A DNA stretch of 64,000 nt from Acanthochlamys bracteata (GCA_019914995.1 CM034128.1:7752501-7816500); one strand, 5' to 3'; numbered from the stretch's first letter, positions 26,031 through 39,207 are shown. The notes: generated from the sequence alone by a model not told the origin. Numbers and translations: made by a program.

Positions 26031-27120
26031 TTTCTCCGATAAATTCGACCAATTGCATTCGTATATGTTACTCCTATCCCCCACCTTATCTCACAATTGC
26101 ACTTAGAACTTCCCCCCGTCTTGCTCAGTTGCTCACCGCTCTGCTAACCGTAGATCTACTTTGGGTGCGGTTAGATATTTGATTTATTCTCAACTATCTA
26201 ATTTATTTTCGATCTACTCTGCTGCGTGTTCTTTTATTAATTTCTCACCTAGGTGGCTGGATGTTGATTGAGTCCTTTGGATCTGCACTTCGATTTCTTC
26301 TCGATCTACTTCACCGGCACATGAACAGATTTTGATCTAATCTTCTCTTTGCTTCTTTGATTTCTATTTTTCTAAAGGAACCTCAACTGGCTATTTTAGT
26401 AGCATGGTTTCTCCACCTTAATGAACGGAAATACGACTGAGAAACAAGATAGAAATTTCTTAGCACTTACTGTTTGTAGTAGTTATGATTTGCTATTTGG
26501 TGTTGATTTTAGTGGCTCATAAGTTGCTTTAATTACTGCATCTGATTTCTGATATTTGCCGAAGAATCGTAAAACTGTCCCATTATTTAGCACTTAGCTA
26601 AAGCATATTTTATGTGATCTTTATGCATCTCTGGAGAGCTGATGAATATCTTAATAAGTGACATGCTATGAATGTTAGTTCCTTTAGATACCCCCTCACT
26701 TCGCCTAGATAATGTTCAATTACACGATTGACTATCATGTGCATTGGTATTCTACTCAATGCTTTCTTGTCTTGAGCAGAATTATTTGGTACTATATGCA
26801 CTGCAGTTAATAACAATGAGCACTATGTGATGCTAGAAGGCTTGTCTATACTGCTTCTTTTTGGGTATCGTTTTATACTGAACAAGTGCTTGTTGCATTA
26901 GTTTTACTTGGCTTATGCAGCATATGGTTTCTAATTTTGTAATCTACGACCCGTGGCTTACTGTTATAGCTAGAGTTTAGCTTAAGACCTTACTGATTTT
27001 GGTTTCGCATCCAGAGCCAAGAGAAGGCTTTAAAATGAAGTCTAAGAATTTATACATTCATTCAATGTTTGGTCATAGATTTGCGTCATTTGAACTTTGT
27101 ATTACGCTGTTAGTGTATTT
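26031..27120. other. Less AT-rich island resembling a transcript leader; no frame
   Basis: Base composition shifts from the AT-rich surroundings to mixed sequence with pyrimidine-rich and exon/intron-like texture (for example the CT-rich stretch at 26100-26360). It resembles a plant 5' UTR and leader intron, but no open frame with recognisable protein follows on either strand. It could be a captured or decayed gene fragment, or a non-coding transcript. Confidence 0.3.
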
Positions 27121-28276
27121 AATGAAAAAAATTTGTTTAATAAAGCTGTTCAGAATCGAAATGTAAAATTAAAATCTAAGATTTAAAAATTATGATCGTT
27201 TTACAAATATTTTTAATTCTTAGTAATTAGAAATATTATTGATGAGGATGAAATAATTTTAAATATTTTAAGAATTTTATTCAAATTTCGGAAGTGCATT
27301 ATTTCTTATATAAAATACAAATTTGCTCCATAAGAATAGCTGTTGGTCAAAATCAAACTAATCTCGCAACATCTGTTATTTTATTAAGAGTTGCTTCATA
27401 AATTTTAAAAACTTACGAAAATTAAAATCTGACAAAAAAGGTTTTGAGTTTTTACGAGAGTTAACGTGATTATAATTGAAATTTTAAGAATCCATCGCTG
27501 GTGTATTTCCTATTAATCTTTAAATATGTACGATGGTAATTGCTAACGACCGTGAAGGTTATGTATATAATCATTTTGATTCACACTTTAGGTCATATCT
27601 CTAATTATGATTCTAATTTTTGTCCAACTATAATCACATATTTTTAATTTGTTCTTACTTTGGTTCAGTGTAGAATTAAATTAGAAATGCAATAAAATTG
27701 GTTGAAATCATAAATCATATAATTGTGTATACTTTGCTTTAAAAAATATTAATTATATTTATTAATCCTACTATTTCAAATTATATTCTGATTGGTTCTA
27801 TCAAACATAATTAATCATATAATTTACATATATACTTAATATTGATCAAGTGCATAAATTTAATATTTAAATTGCAAGTCTTCATAAAGATTAATAACTA
27901 GCAATACTCAAGAATCAACATAAATTAAGTTAGGATTTAGGAATGTTCAGGAGTGAAGATGGTTAATTGATATAATCTACTTTGTAGCTATGACCTATCT
28001 CTGTGGCAAAAGAAAAGTGTTGCAAAATGTAAGACCTGCATAAACTAGCACAGGCATTGTGTTCTGTCACATTCATTGCTATCATTTGACCTAGGTAAAA
28101 TGTTTTTTTTTAGCCTTTATCCTTCTCACTTTTTTTTGCCAATATTAATGAAATATTCTTACTCTACTATGCAGAGTATTGTGTTAGTACTCTAGAGGCT
28201 CTTATATATTTTAGCTAGGTTTATTCACCAAGTATGACATTGCTTGTATATTGGATTACTTGAATTTTTGTGGCCC

Positions 28277-28507
28277 CTAACAAGCTACCATTCTGCTTTT
28301 TTGTATTTTAGTCTTTTTCTTCTCTCTTGTTAAAATTTCTTGATGAAAGCCTTCCATACATCTATCTAATATTTGCTTAATATGTGAGTAAGTGAGCACA
28401 TAGATGTAGGGATGAATTATTGCCTTAGGTAATCTTGTATCTTGGATAAGCCATCCCATAATTTTCAAGGCATCAACTTCAGACATCTTGTGCTTCTTCA
28501 GATGAGA
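28277..28507 (-). pseudogene. Coding-like fragment of unknown family
   Basis: On the minus strand a frame of about 75 codons reads protein-like (EVDALKIMGWLIQDTRLP; HPYIYVLTYSHIKQILDR) in the middle of AT-rich DNA where other frames are low-complexity. It has balanced composition and runs into Lys-rich sequence before a stop. There are no convincing neighbouring exons, and a stop lies just upstream in the same frame. I do not recognise the family. It is most likely one surviving exon of a lost gene or of a transposon protein; chance is not excluded. Confidence 0.3.
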
Positions 28508-30484
28508 ATGTCAAACATCATATAAAACTGTAATCTTAGATAATTTTGCAGAAAACTTTTACCAGCAAATGTTGTTGTTATTTGTATTTAGCATATGATT
28601 TGGTGAATGTAACTTTCAAAAGTTTTTTCTAAACCTTCGCTTAAAGGTTTCGTTTGTGTTCATTAATTAGTTACTCACCATGTCTTTTTCTTAACCTCCA
28701 ATTTTTTTTCTTTTTTTCTTTTCCTTTAAATACTTTGCTTTCTCGTGCGTCACATGAGATGTTAAGCATAAAAAGTGACACCATCTAGAAAAATTTTCCA
28801 TTTCCCAAACATTTTTTTAAATTTCTCTATTTCACATTTTTTAATATATATTTTATAACTATTTGAAAATTTTATTTAAAAATTTAAGAAGTATAGAAAA
28901 ATTTTATGAAATTTTTTTATTGCATATTTTTATTTTTTTAAAAAAATAAAATTCATTTTTTAAAATATAAAAATATTTTATTTTATAAACACTCAAATGT
29001 ATAAAAAAAATTGACAAAAAAGTAGACGGCGAAGGTTGTCCGCTCTCCCGAAGTCCAAACACATCTTTCAAGTTACTATCTTGCACCGTGTACAAATTAA
29101 GGAGCACCTCATAAAAGCACTACGCAGCGTTATTTATAAAAATATTTTTTAAAAATAAAAAATATTTTAATTATATTTTAAAAATAATTTTATCTTTTAT
29201 TTTATAATAATAAATAATAATAAAATTTTATTATATATAAGATTTTTATATTTTTCAAAATTTTCAAATTTTATATAATATTATAAATACAAAATAAAAA
29301 TTTATTAAGTAATGTATTAGAGAATGCTTTGCCAAACGCGCCGCTTTTTTACCATAACATCTCACAAGTTAGAAACTGTTTAAAAATGCTTATAAAATAA
29401 CTAAATTTTTATTCTATTTTGATAAATAAGATTTATTATTTTGTTCTAAAAAATAAATAATGAAAATTTTTTAATACTTAGAAACTTTATTTTTATAAAT
29501 TATAAATTATTTTAAAAGTTTATTAATAAATATAAAATAAACAATTAATAAATTTTTTTAAGAATAGAATGTCAACAGTTTTTTAGTTTTCTACCGAAAA
29601 GAAAAAGCAACAAAAAAGAAAACAACGAAAAGGAACGCACACTTAAAAGCACCGCCTTGGCCTTTTCAAGATTTTATTTATACCTTAGCTAACACGAAAC
29701 CTATTCTAAAACAACACACAAAATTCTAAGGAAAAAAAAGTACCTAACAAAAAATTAATGTGAAGGAAAGCTTAGGTAATTAGGACGCCACCCGTTTGGA
29801 ATTGCAGTGCTCCAACGATATTTTTAAATTTTTTAATATATATTTTATAAATATTTAAAAAATTTATTTAAAAATTTAAAAAATGTAAAAAATTTTAAAT
29901 AATAAGATCTTTTTATTATATATTTTTATTATTTTTTTAAAAATAAAAACATATAATTTATTTTTTAAAAAATAAAAATAGTTTTAATTTAAAAAAAAAT
30001 TTATTTCGTAAACAATTCTAAATGACTCTTAAGTGGTGAAGGGATCAAAAACAAAAAAGAAAAAAATAGTAAATTGGTTTTAGAATGCGAAGCCGAGTCA
30101 GAAACATGAGTGCTTGATGATCAGCAAAAATACAATGGACGATTTTTAATATATTTGGAATATTTTAAAAAATGTAAAAGATGCATAATTAATAATTCGG
30201 TAATTAAGGTTTGTTAAGAACTAATTCTAAATTTGTTTCAAACCTGATCGGTGGAATGAATGATTGAGCTTAATTAGTAGGTTGTTGTTGTCGTCGTTGT
30301 GGTTGAAATATTTTGGTTCTAATATTTGTTCTCCACATATGTTACTTTAATTTTTTTCCTTTTTCTATAAGTGGTTATTATTATTTATTTAATGTTAGTT
30401 ACTAAATATTTGGTTCTAATTTAATAGTTGAATTGCAAACAAGTTTGATTCCCTCAATTAAGGTGTCTCAAGAAATTTTTTATG

Positions 30485-30740
30485 AGATACTAAATAGGTG
30501 TTTACTAAGTTTTAACACACTTTGGGAAAGTGAGTTGGTAAAATATAACTTTAGTTTTGAAAATAAATTTTATACAAATAAATTTTAGTTTTATTTTATA
30601 GTTTAGAAGTGACTTTTTTAGTTTTAAAATTTAAATTAATTTTTTGTGTTTATTTTGTTTTAAAATAAATTAAAAATTGAAGATAAATTTGAAAAAAAAT
30701 AAGTTTGAAAGATTAGTAAACACGTCAGTACATTACTAAC
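30485..30740. mobile_element. Candidate decayed Tourist-like MITE
   Basis: GGTGTTTACTAAG at the left and TTAGTAAACACGT at the right form an inverted pair about 230 bp apart around an AT-rich core. The right end read inward (CGTGTTTACTAA) resembles the terminal sequence of the better-preserved MITE at 32821. No clean target duplication was identified. Confidence 0.4.
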
Positions 30741-31746
30741 TAGTCATGAATAACTTATTCGTGTAACACCAAAAAGTATTATTAATGAACTATACCATTA
30801 TTAGTATTAATATTAAAATTTTAAATAACAAAATATAAATTTAAAGAAAGACAATGTAATATATTATTAGCTATACAGAACTTGGTCATTAACTCATTAC
30901 AATTTTTTTTTATGCATTGACATTTCTAAAGAAAATATTCAACATCCGACATGTGTTTATTTAGCATTGAATTTGTTCAAATTCCTTTTGTTTAACGTAT
31001 TGTGTATCTCGAATATTTCATGTAAGTAACAAAAGCAAACAAATTTGAACCAATCCATTGATTTTGAACCTATTATTTGGAAAAAAAATACTAAATTTTA
31101 TTATTAAAATTTATTTAATAGTTTTTAACTTTTGTAGTATGTAAAATTTTTATTCTTACTTTTTTTATGTTAGAGAAGTATGAAAAATATAAAACAATAT
31201 ATATTATCAGAAAATTTTAAAAGAACATTGTGGCATTAATCAAAAAATCTCGGACAGAATGAAATTAAAATTAGAAAAATTTCCAAGTAAAGCAACCATA
31301 TTTGTAATGTCATTTGCTAGTCCCAAAATAAACTTTTGCAATTTCATGCCTTCTGAGGGTATACTTGGATCGCTTATAATTGTCTTTTATGATCTATTTT
31401 TCAACATTTTATTTTATAAAAGGTTTTTATAGATTATTAAAACATTTAAAAATCTTATAAGACATTAATAAATTGTATAATATATATAAATATAATTTTT
31501 ATATATTAAAAATGATTATATATAATTTTTATTTATTATTATAAATTATAATTATTATACATAATTTTTATCTTTTTAACATAAAAAATAAGCTTATTTT
31601 CAAAAAAATCTACTAAAACCTCTTTTATTAAAGAAATATTATTTTAACCAATTTCCAACGATTCTTTATTTTCACTAACAATATGATTAAGACTAACATA
31701 TGCTTCTAAATATGAAAATTAAATTTCAAAATGATTCATCTTGGTT

Positions 31747-31824
31747 AGCATCAGTCCAATTATAATATCTTGCATAATCCTATTTAGCATCAGTCCAATT
31801 ATAATATCTTGCATAATCCTATTA
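31747..31824 (+). repeat. 39-bp tandem duplication
   Basis: Two virtually identical adjacent copies start with AGCATCAGTCCAATTATAAT at 31747 and 31786. The lack of divergence suggests a recent duplication. It is non-coding. Confidence 0.9.
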
Positions 31825-32820
31825 ACCAATATTGAGTTATTTTCTTCCACATTAATAAGGACAGAATTTGTAAGAAGAGTTTCACTCCCACAACTATCCA
31901 TCAATTATAATGAATTCATATAAATCAAACAAGCAACTGTATCGACGATCGATTGCGAATTAAGTAAAGATAATTTAGACATATTTTGCACGGATTTAAA
32001 AATATTATAATATATAAAATTCAGACGATTTCATTAGAATATTTTAATAAAAAATAGATAAATTAAAAATTAATTTTGCTTATATTGGTAGTTAAAGATT
32101 TAAAATAATTAGAATTTTTTGCTGAATCTGATTTATAATTGAGCTGAACGGAAAAAAGAATTTATATAGCAGTCTAACTCAGATGAGATAATGTTTAATT
32201 TGTTATTATTGTTGCTGATATAAATCACACAAGTTTTTCCTTTTTAAATTGAATTATTCGCCCATACTAAAAGAACTTAAGAAGTGAAGGCTCGTTTGAC
32301 TTAATTACAGTGAAGTGAATATTAAATTAAACATAAAAATTTTTCAAAATAAATTTAAAAAATGAGTTAAATTTTTATATTTTAATTATATTTAAAAGTG
32401 TAATTTTTGTTAAATTTCAGCAAAATAATTATCATTCCAGAAAAGATCTCTAATTTCAAATCTCCATCTAACAACTATAATAAATAATAATAAAATTTTA
32501 TTATGTAAAATTTTTTTATATTTTCTAAAATTTTAAAATTATATATAAAATTATAAAAATTAATTTAAAAATATAAATTAAAAATTACGTTAAAAAAAAT
32601 AATTCTGAATAACTAAAGGTATATTTACTATCATCCCAAACTCTACTTATTTCAAATTCATTTTTATTAAAAAATAAAATTTAAATTTAAAATAAATTTT
32701 TTCTATCAAAATTTTTCTATATTTAATTTTTATTAAATATTTGTAATTTTTAATAATTTTTTAAAATTACTTTTCAAAAAATTCAAGTTTTGAGTTTACC
32801 GCATAGTTACCACGCTCTAA

Positions 32821-33081
32821 GGGCGTGTTTACCAACACCCCTAAACTCCACTTCCTTTAAACTCAAATTTCACATAAATACTTATAAAAATTAAAATAAA
32901 TTTTTTTATCAATAAATTTTTTTTAAAAATTCAAATTTAAAACTTACTAAAAATATATAATTAATATAAAATTTTATTTTTTATTAAATATTTTTTATTT
33001 TTTATTTTATTTTTTAAATTTATTTCCTAAAAACTCTACTTTCTCCAAAACTCCACTTCCACCCTCTAGGTAAACACGCCC
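32821..33081. mobile_element. 261-bp Tourist/PIF-Harbinger-type MITE
   Basis: Terminal inverted repeats GGGCGTGTTTACC (left) and GGTAAACACGCCC (right) are exact complements. The trinucleotide TAA flanks both ends (32818-32820 and 33082-33084), the usual PIF/Harbinger target duplication. Beyond the termini the inverted similarity continues imperfectly (AACTCCACTTCC motifs near both ends). The core is AT-rich and non-coding. It lies just upstream of the F-box/PP2 gene promoter. Confidence 0.92.
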
Positions 33082-33084
33082 TAA

Positions 33085-33509
33085 GTGTTTATAGTAAGTA
33101 AAACAAAATGGCCAGGGGTATTAGGGGAAGACAACTTGCTATATATATATATGTAGGCTGTTGCCGTTGTCCTTCATACAGACACAACCCATTTCTTCTT
33201 CTCTTCAGCTAAACATCAGCTCACCAACAACACCACCACCACGGAAGAAGAGGAATAGCGATATTTTGAAGATTAAAGAGATAAACAGATTGGTGGATTC
33301 CTAAATTTGATTCTGATCAGCTTCTCCGATCATCTCAACCCTCTTCACAGTTCTTGCCGTAAATCCCCGATCCTTTTCTCTTCCAAAATTTCCGTTCTCA
33401 AAAGGCTTTAAAGCTTTAAACTGGTAGAAGAAGGTCGTCAGATAACAAGCTTCAATTGTGGTGCGTTTGTTTCCGAGTCGTGTTGTTTGTGGCTTTCTGT
33501 TGCATACTG
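33085..33509 (+). promoter_or_regulatory. Promoter and 5' UTR of the F-box/PP2 gene
   Basis: A run CTATATATATATATGT (33139-33154) is a good TATA box. It is followed by a pyrimidine-rich leader (CATTTCTTCTTCTCTTCAGC and beyond) up to the ATG at 33510. The Tourist MITE ends only about 55 bp upstream of the TATA run, so the proximal promoter abuts the transposon. Confidence 0.65.
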
Positions 33510-34942
33510 ATGGGAGCAGGGGTATCGACTATGGAATGTCAAGTACATTCCACAGGGCTGGGCGATCTCCCGGAAAGTTGCGTAGCAGAAGTTTTAGCCC
33601 GGCTTGAGCCTAAAGAGATCTGTCGGCTCGCGAGACTTGGTCGGGTGTTTAGTGGAGCTGCTTCAGCTGACTGCGTTTGGGAAATGAAGTTGCCGAAGAA
33701 TTATTTGTATTTGATTTGTAAGACGGAGCAAGACGGGAAGAAATCCGGCCGACGGTTAACGAAGAAGGAGATTTATGCACAGTTCTGTCAACCTAACGCT
33801 TTTGATGGTGGAACAAAGGTAACTGATCACGTTTTTTCATTTTCATTTTTTTTGAATTATTTTGCTCTTGAGTTATTGCCATAAGATTAAAAATGGATAA
33901 TAATTTTTTGTTGGATTTGGGGTAATTTGAATTTGATCAATTTTTGTGATGGCATAATTTTGGAAACAGGGGGAACACGCAAGAAATGGGAGATTCCCCT
34001 TTTTTTATCCTTACAGAAAAATGAAGGAATTGATTACAACAGTAAATTCATAAAGAGATCAGTCAGATTTTTTTTTTTGTGAAAGATTTATTAAAATTTG
34101 GGAACATTTTACGTTTTATTAATGTTTTTCTTAAAGAATCCTCCAAAAGATTTGGGGGTTTAGTTTGTGGTGAATCATCTTTTGCTACCTGCTGATGATC
34201 ATGATTGAGTTTTGGGGGTTTTGGTTACAGGAATTTTGGTTGGATAGATGTGGAGGTGGAATTTGCATGTCGATTTCTTCGAAAGCTTTATCGATCACCG
34301 GGATCGATGACCGGAGATATTGGAAATACATTCCGACCGAAGAATCTAGGTAAGCTTTCATACAAAGTCAGACTCGGACCTCTTTCCTTCTTAACGTTAG
34401 TACTAGGTGATGGCAAAACCATAACAATCGCAATTGGCTTTTTGCTGCATTTCTTGCATAACCTGGTTCGATTGCGGTTTCGCAACTACTAAATGTGCAA
34501 ATGTAATGAGATTTGTTCCATGTACAGATTCCGCATGGTGGCATACCTTCAACAGATATGGTGGTTCGAGGTAGGAGGTGAGATCAAATTCCAATTCCCT
34601 CCTGGCACATACAGCTTATTCTTCCGCGTGCATCTAGGCAGGGTATCGAAGCGGTTGGGCAGACGTATGTGCAGCCCTGAGCATGTCCATGGATGGAACA
34701 TTAAGCCTGTCCATTTCCAACTATGCACATCCGATGGCCAGCAGGCAACATCCCAGTGCTTTTTAGACGCACCAGGGACATGGATACATCACCACGTCGG
34801 TGACTTCGTTGTCGACAAATTATCTGCTGGCGAGACGACAGTCAAGTTCTCTGCAGTACAGATCGACTGCACGCATACGAAAGGAGGGTTGTGCTTAGAT
34901 TCAGTGCTGATATATCCGAAACGTGTCGATTTGATTCTGTAG
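33510..34942 (+). CDS. F-box protein with PP2 lectin-like domain (PP2-A13 type)
   Basis: Predicted substrate receptor of an SCF E3 ubiquitin ligase. The N-terminal F-box binds the SKP1/ASK subunit and the C-terminal phloem-protein-2 domain may bind glycoproteins or other clients. Exons: 33510-33818, 34231-34349, 34528-34942 (280 aa, usual size). The F-box occupies about residues 17-62 (LGDLPESCVAEVLARLEP; CRLARLGRVFSGAASADCVW). The PP2 part runs from about 95 to the end and includes EFWLDRCGGGICMSISSKAL, RRYWKYIPTEESR, YLQQIWWFEVGGEIKF, GTYSLFFRVHLGR, HGWNIKPVHFQL and IDCTHTKGGLCLDSV, all typical of the PP2-A11 to A15 group. I chose the start MGAGVST because it aligns with the family N terminus; an upstream in-frame ATG-like codon at 33456 gives an unlikely hydrophobic extension. 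Client proteins are unknown. Confidence 0.93.
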
Positions 34943-35517
34943 GAGAATTATTGATTGTTATTGTTTTGAGATGAGTCTGTAGGTAGAACTTCTTTACTAG
35001 GACACAAATAGTCGTGCATGCTGCTGAGTTTTTTTGATCTGTAGTCGGCATAACAAATGGAAGAAGGTCAGGTGCGTCCATTGCAATCGTTTTCCATTGA
35101 AATAGACCTACCAATGGATTGATCTGGCTTAATAAATACTTTCACATCGTCTGTGTTTGTGAGCAGTAGATCAAACCAATAACAAGTGAATCAGTTAGGG
35201 TTATCTTAGTTAGTTAGTATCTTTGGTTAATAAACACAATGGCCTATCACAAAAAAACATTCCGGTATTGAACTTCGCAACACTATATGTGCCAGCAACT
35301 AGATTATAGTCCTTCTTTTAGAAGGTCAAGTCGGAAAATTCATAAGATGTTTCTATGTTGAATTAGGGGAGGCAATGTTTGATACTACTTATTCAACCTC
35401 TGCGTTAGATTATGCTCGAACTAATAACGAAAAGGACCAAAATGATATCTAAATAAAAAATAAACTACTTAACTTAATAAATTTAACAACGTCTCCTCTT
35501 GAATTAAATCAAATTAT
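34943..35517. other. 3' flank of the F-box/PP2 gene
   Basis: It should contain the 3' UTR of the F-box/PP2 gene in its first 200-300 bp. No other feature was recognised before the transposon-like left end at 35518. Confidence 0.5.
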
Positions 35518-36250
35518 GGGCATATTTGACTAAGCTTTAAATTTAGAACTTTCGGATAAAAGCTGCTATTTATGTGCTTTTGATAAAAAAAACGGCTGGT
35601 GAACTTTTAATTAGAAAGCTGCTTTTTTTAAAATTATGTTTGAATAAATTTTACTGTTTAAAGCTTTTTTGTAAAAGAAAATTATAGATATATTTGGCTA
35701 AGCTTGTGCTTATGAGTGAATAAGATATATAATACTGAAATACCCTTAAGTATATAATAAATGATATATTATTATAATTTTAAATTTATGTTCATATATT
35801 ATCTAATTTTTTGAAAATTAATTCTATAATATATTTTTAAAATAAATTTTCGTTTAATATTTTTTATAATAATATTATAAATATATGAATAATATTTTTT
35901 ATAATAATATTTTTTCTGCTAATTCGTCTTCACTATCGTGATCTTCTTCATCATCGCTACTACTCCAAAGATCCATTTAACTACAAATATATAAATTAAG
36001 TAAACTGTTAATATATTTAATCATAATAAACGGAACAATTTAACGATCATAATTAAAGCATATATAGCAACAACACAAAATATAACAAATTTTATTAATA
36101 TAATTTCAATATTCAAGCAATATTTTAAAAATATAATACGTAATACAGCAACATCCAGCACTATTTTAATATATAATATTAGAATATAAAATACAATATT
36201 ACAATATAATAATAGTACAATATTCAACTTGGTGCATAGTTGAGCTTGGC

Positions 36251-36689
36251 TATGTAATGAAAACATACTAATTATCAAGTTTGAATTAGGTGCATCTCCA
36301 GTAGCAAAAAGCACCCCTTGAAATTCCTATATGCTATACAAACAGCTGCTGCTTACAAGCACCCCTTGTAGCTATATGTATTCTAACACTTAACAGGTTT
36401 TTTTTTTTAAACCATTCCAGAGCAGTGGCAGCATGTCCAGCATCTCCATCTAATTGAAATTGTTGATAAAACTATTCCAGCATGTCCAGCATCTCCAGCA
36501 TGTCCAGCAATTACTTTAACTATGTAATGAAAACATACTAATTATCAATCTTGAACTATGTGCATCTCCACTAGCAAAAAAACACCCCTTGATTTTCCTA
36601 TGTCAATGCTATCTCTACAGCTGCAACTTACAACAAGTCTGTCTAATGGTGTAATGCTTGTAGCTATATGTATTCTAATACTTAACAGG
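36251..36689 (+). repeat. Two diverged direct copies of a ~150-170-bp unit
   Basis: Copies at 36251-36397 and 36521-36689 both begin TATGTAATGAAAACATACTA. They share TGTGCATCTCCA-like and GCAAAAA..CACCCCTTGA blocks and end GTAGCTATATGTATTCTAA then CTTAACAGG plus a T-tract. Short AGCATGTCCAGCATCTCCAG repeats fill the gap between them. They lie inside the 4.2-kb TIR element. Confidence 0.85.
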
Positions 36690-37320
36690 TTTTTTTTTTT
36701 TTAACTATTGAAGGGGGTGTGAAGAAATGAATTGGCAGCAGCAATACATGTAGCAGTAGGTTCTTTCTTTTTTATCCCTCTTTCATCAAGAGCTAATTGA
36801 AAATGTTAGTACTATACTTGGCAGCAGTGCATATAGCAGCAGTGCATGGTTTATACTTGGCAGTTAGTTGGTACCCATTTGTATCTAATTGAAAATGTTG
36901 ATAAAACTATATTAGGTGCATCTCCAGCATGTCCAACATCTAATAGATGAAATTCTATTATTAAAAGACATATACTGTTTTTTGCAATAGAAATTCTTTT
37001 CAAAAATCATACCATTCTTTTTAGAAGTTCTTTACAGAAAAATCATATGATGACATGCAATAGAAAAATACTTTACAGAAATTCTTTTTAACCTTTAAGA
37101 TCTCACTAAACAGCAATCTAGTTAAAAAAACAATTGCAAATCCATTTTAAAATATTGCAAGCTGCTATCAACAAGTGGAAGAAAATGAGAGCAGAGAATA
37201 ACAAAGGAACACCACTCTGCTTGAAGTAACAGCCTACTTCCAGTAAGCAGAACACATGCTACTTCCAGTACATAGGAACGCTATAGTGTTCTAGTAGGTA
37301 GAGGACTGCTCTACAAGCAG

Positions 37321-37965
37321 TCACAAGACATTAAACACTACAAGCAAATACAAGCGGACCTATAAAGCATTCATAGCAATAACAACAACAGAAGCATAAC
37401 AATGCAATAAAAAACAGTGAGTTGTAGCTCTTACCAGTGCCTTCTTTTATAGAAATTGAGACAATCGTTCACAACACCATAACCTTCAACCTCACCACCT
37501 GTATACCAGTAAAATGTTATAATTATTTGAATGAAAACAACATATAGTAAAGCTGGAAATTCATACAGCAGAAGTTTGAATGCTGGAAATGTATTGGAAA
37601 AAAAAAAGAATGTTATATACACATGTAGTAACATGCTGTTAAACCCCAAAAAAAATTGTATAGTAACATGCTATTTTATATTCATGAAGTTTGAATGCTG
37701 TTATATATACATGAAGTTTGAATGCTGTAGTAACATGCTATTGTATATACACTATAACATTCAATGGAAAATAATAGTTTTTAAAAAAAATTGTACAAGA
37801 CATTGGTTTCTTTTCTTTAGGACTCCAGTAGATAGAAGATTAATATACAAGCAGTCACAAGACATTAAAAACTACAAGCAGTCACAGTCTGCACCTGTAA
37901 AGCATGCATAGCAATAACAATAATAAAGCATAGCAATGCAATAAAAAATAGTGAGTTGTAGCTCT
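37321..37965 (+). repeat. Two direct copies of a ~112-bp unit
   Basis: Copies at 37321-37432 and 37855-37965 both start TCACAAGACATTAAA and end AGTGAGTTGTAGCTCT. They share the middle block CATAGCAATAACAA and GCAATGCAATAAAAAA-like sequence. They are a second duplication inside the 4.2-kb element. A partial third copy (AACAGTGAGCATGCATAACAAT) occurs near 38518. Confidence 0.85.
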
Positions 37966-39152
37966 GTTTGCATCAAAACAGTGAGCTTCCAAATTGTTGG
38001 TTGTGGTGTTTCATGACTTTCAGGAGAAAAAAAAATATTGCATTGTATGATGTAAGCTAAAAGAAAAACCTGATAAAAATTTTTCATTGCATTGTATGAT
38101 ATAGGCAACAAAGATTAAGAAATGGAAATGCTTATGAGTGGCAAGAAAGTTTAGCTAGCATTTCAGAAGCAACACAAACTTAAAATTTAATTAAGATAGC
38201 AATCAAGATAGCTCAAACAGATGCATGTTTATCTCACTGTTTAGTTTAACAAATGCATGTTGTTTCAGCTCACTCTTAACTACTAAACACAGAGCTTACT
38301 TGTTTAGCTTCTAAACTATATCAATCAAGCTCACAAACTATATGCAATCCAAAGATATCATTATCACTAGCTAAAAAGATTTATTAAACATACACACAGC
38401 AGAAGCAGAAGCATTATCAATAGCTAAAGATAGCATTAAACTGATGTTGAAATGCAATCCAAAGATAGCATTATCAATAGCTACAAAAGCAATCCAAAGC
38501 ATACCAATGCAATCCAAAACAGTGAGCATGCATAACAATAAAAAGAGGAGCATCAATGCTGAGTTTAAAAGAAAATAAAAAATTGATACTGAAATTTATA
38601 AAAGATTGTTGCAGTAAACCACCAACCAATCCGTTTACATTTATAACTATTATGCTGAAATTTACAAATCCTTTTACTTTCACGCCTCATGTACTTCTAT
38701 ATGCCCAAACACATACACATATAACTATTATTTTGAAAAACATATGACAACAGCTGTAGTAGTAGTAGAGTAGCAGTATGTAGTGAGTTTGCTTATAGAG
38801 TAGCAGTAGCAGTACCTGCAGTAGCTTGCTCACTATTTCAGCTAAACAATAAGTTCTAGAGCTACTACTACAATATCGACAACAGTTGCAGTAGCACTAG
38901 CAGCATCACCGGAAAAAAAATGTATTGTAGAGCTGCAGCAGCTACTACTAATTAGCTACAGTAGCTAACTCAAACTCAACAAAAAAAAAAATTTACAAAA
39001 TTTATCAAACAAACGCTAGACAATTCGAATCAAACAAAGAAAAAATATTAGAATATCACAGTAAAGTAGATCAAGAATGAAATTAGAAATTTTATTCAAC
39101 GAAAAAAGAAAATTTGAATCAAACGAAGAAATCACGTACCTATATCTCCTTA

Positions 39153-39207
39153 GCACCGACGAACACTGGAGACCTCTGATGCACCGACGAACGCTGGAGA
39201 CCTCTGA
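39153..39207 (+). repeat. 28-bp tandem duplication near the right end of the TIR element
   Basis: GCACCGACGAACACTGGAGA and its continuation CCTCTGA occur at 39153-39179 and, with one base change, at 39181-39207. The flanking 300 bp are purine-rich on the plus strand (GAGAGTGAATG-type repeats). Confidence 0.9.

Larger units (their letters stand above)
27121..32817. other. AT-rich intergenic DNA with decayed repeats
   Basis: About 5.7 kb of AT-rich sequence. It contains a coding-like relic (28277-28507), a candidate Tourist-like element (30485-30740) and one 39-bp tandem duplication (31747-31824), each listed separately. No intact gene, RNA gene or autonomous element was seen. Confidence 0.6.

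Noticed and set aside
32600-32817. Possible second MITE just left of the Tourist element (GGTATATTTACTATC against an inward-read TGGTAACTATGCGG)
   Set aside because: The inverted match is too weak and no target duplication was found.
34842-35114. 90-codon minus-strand frame at the end of the PP2 F-box gene
   Set aside because: It overlaps the conserved last exon antisense and its 3' UTR; no protein similarity.
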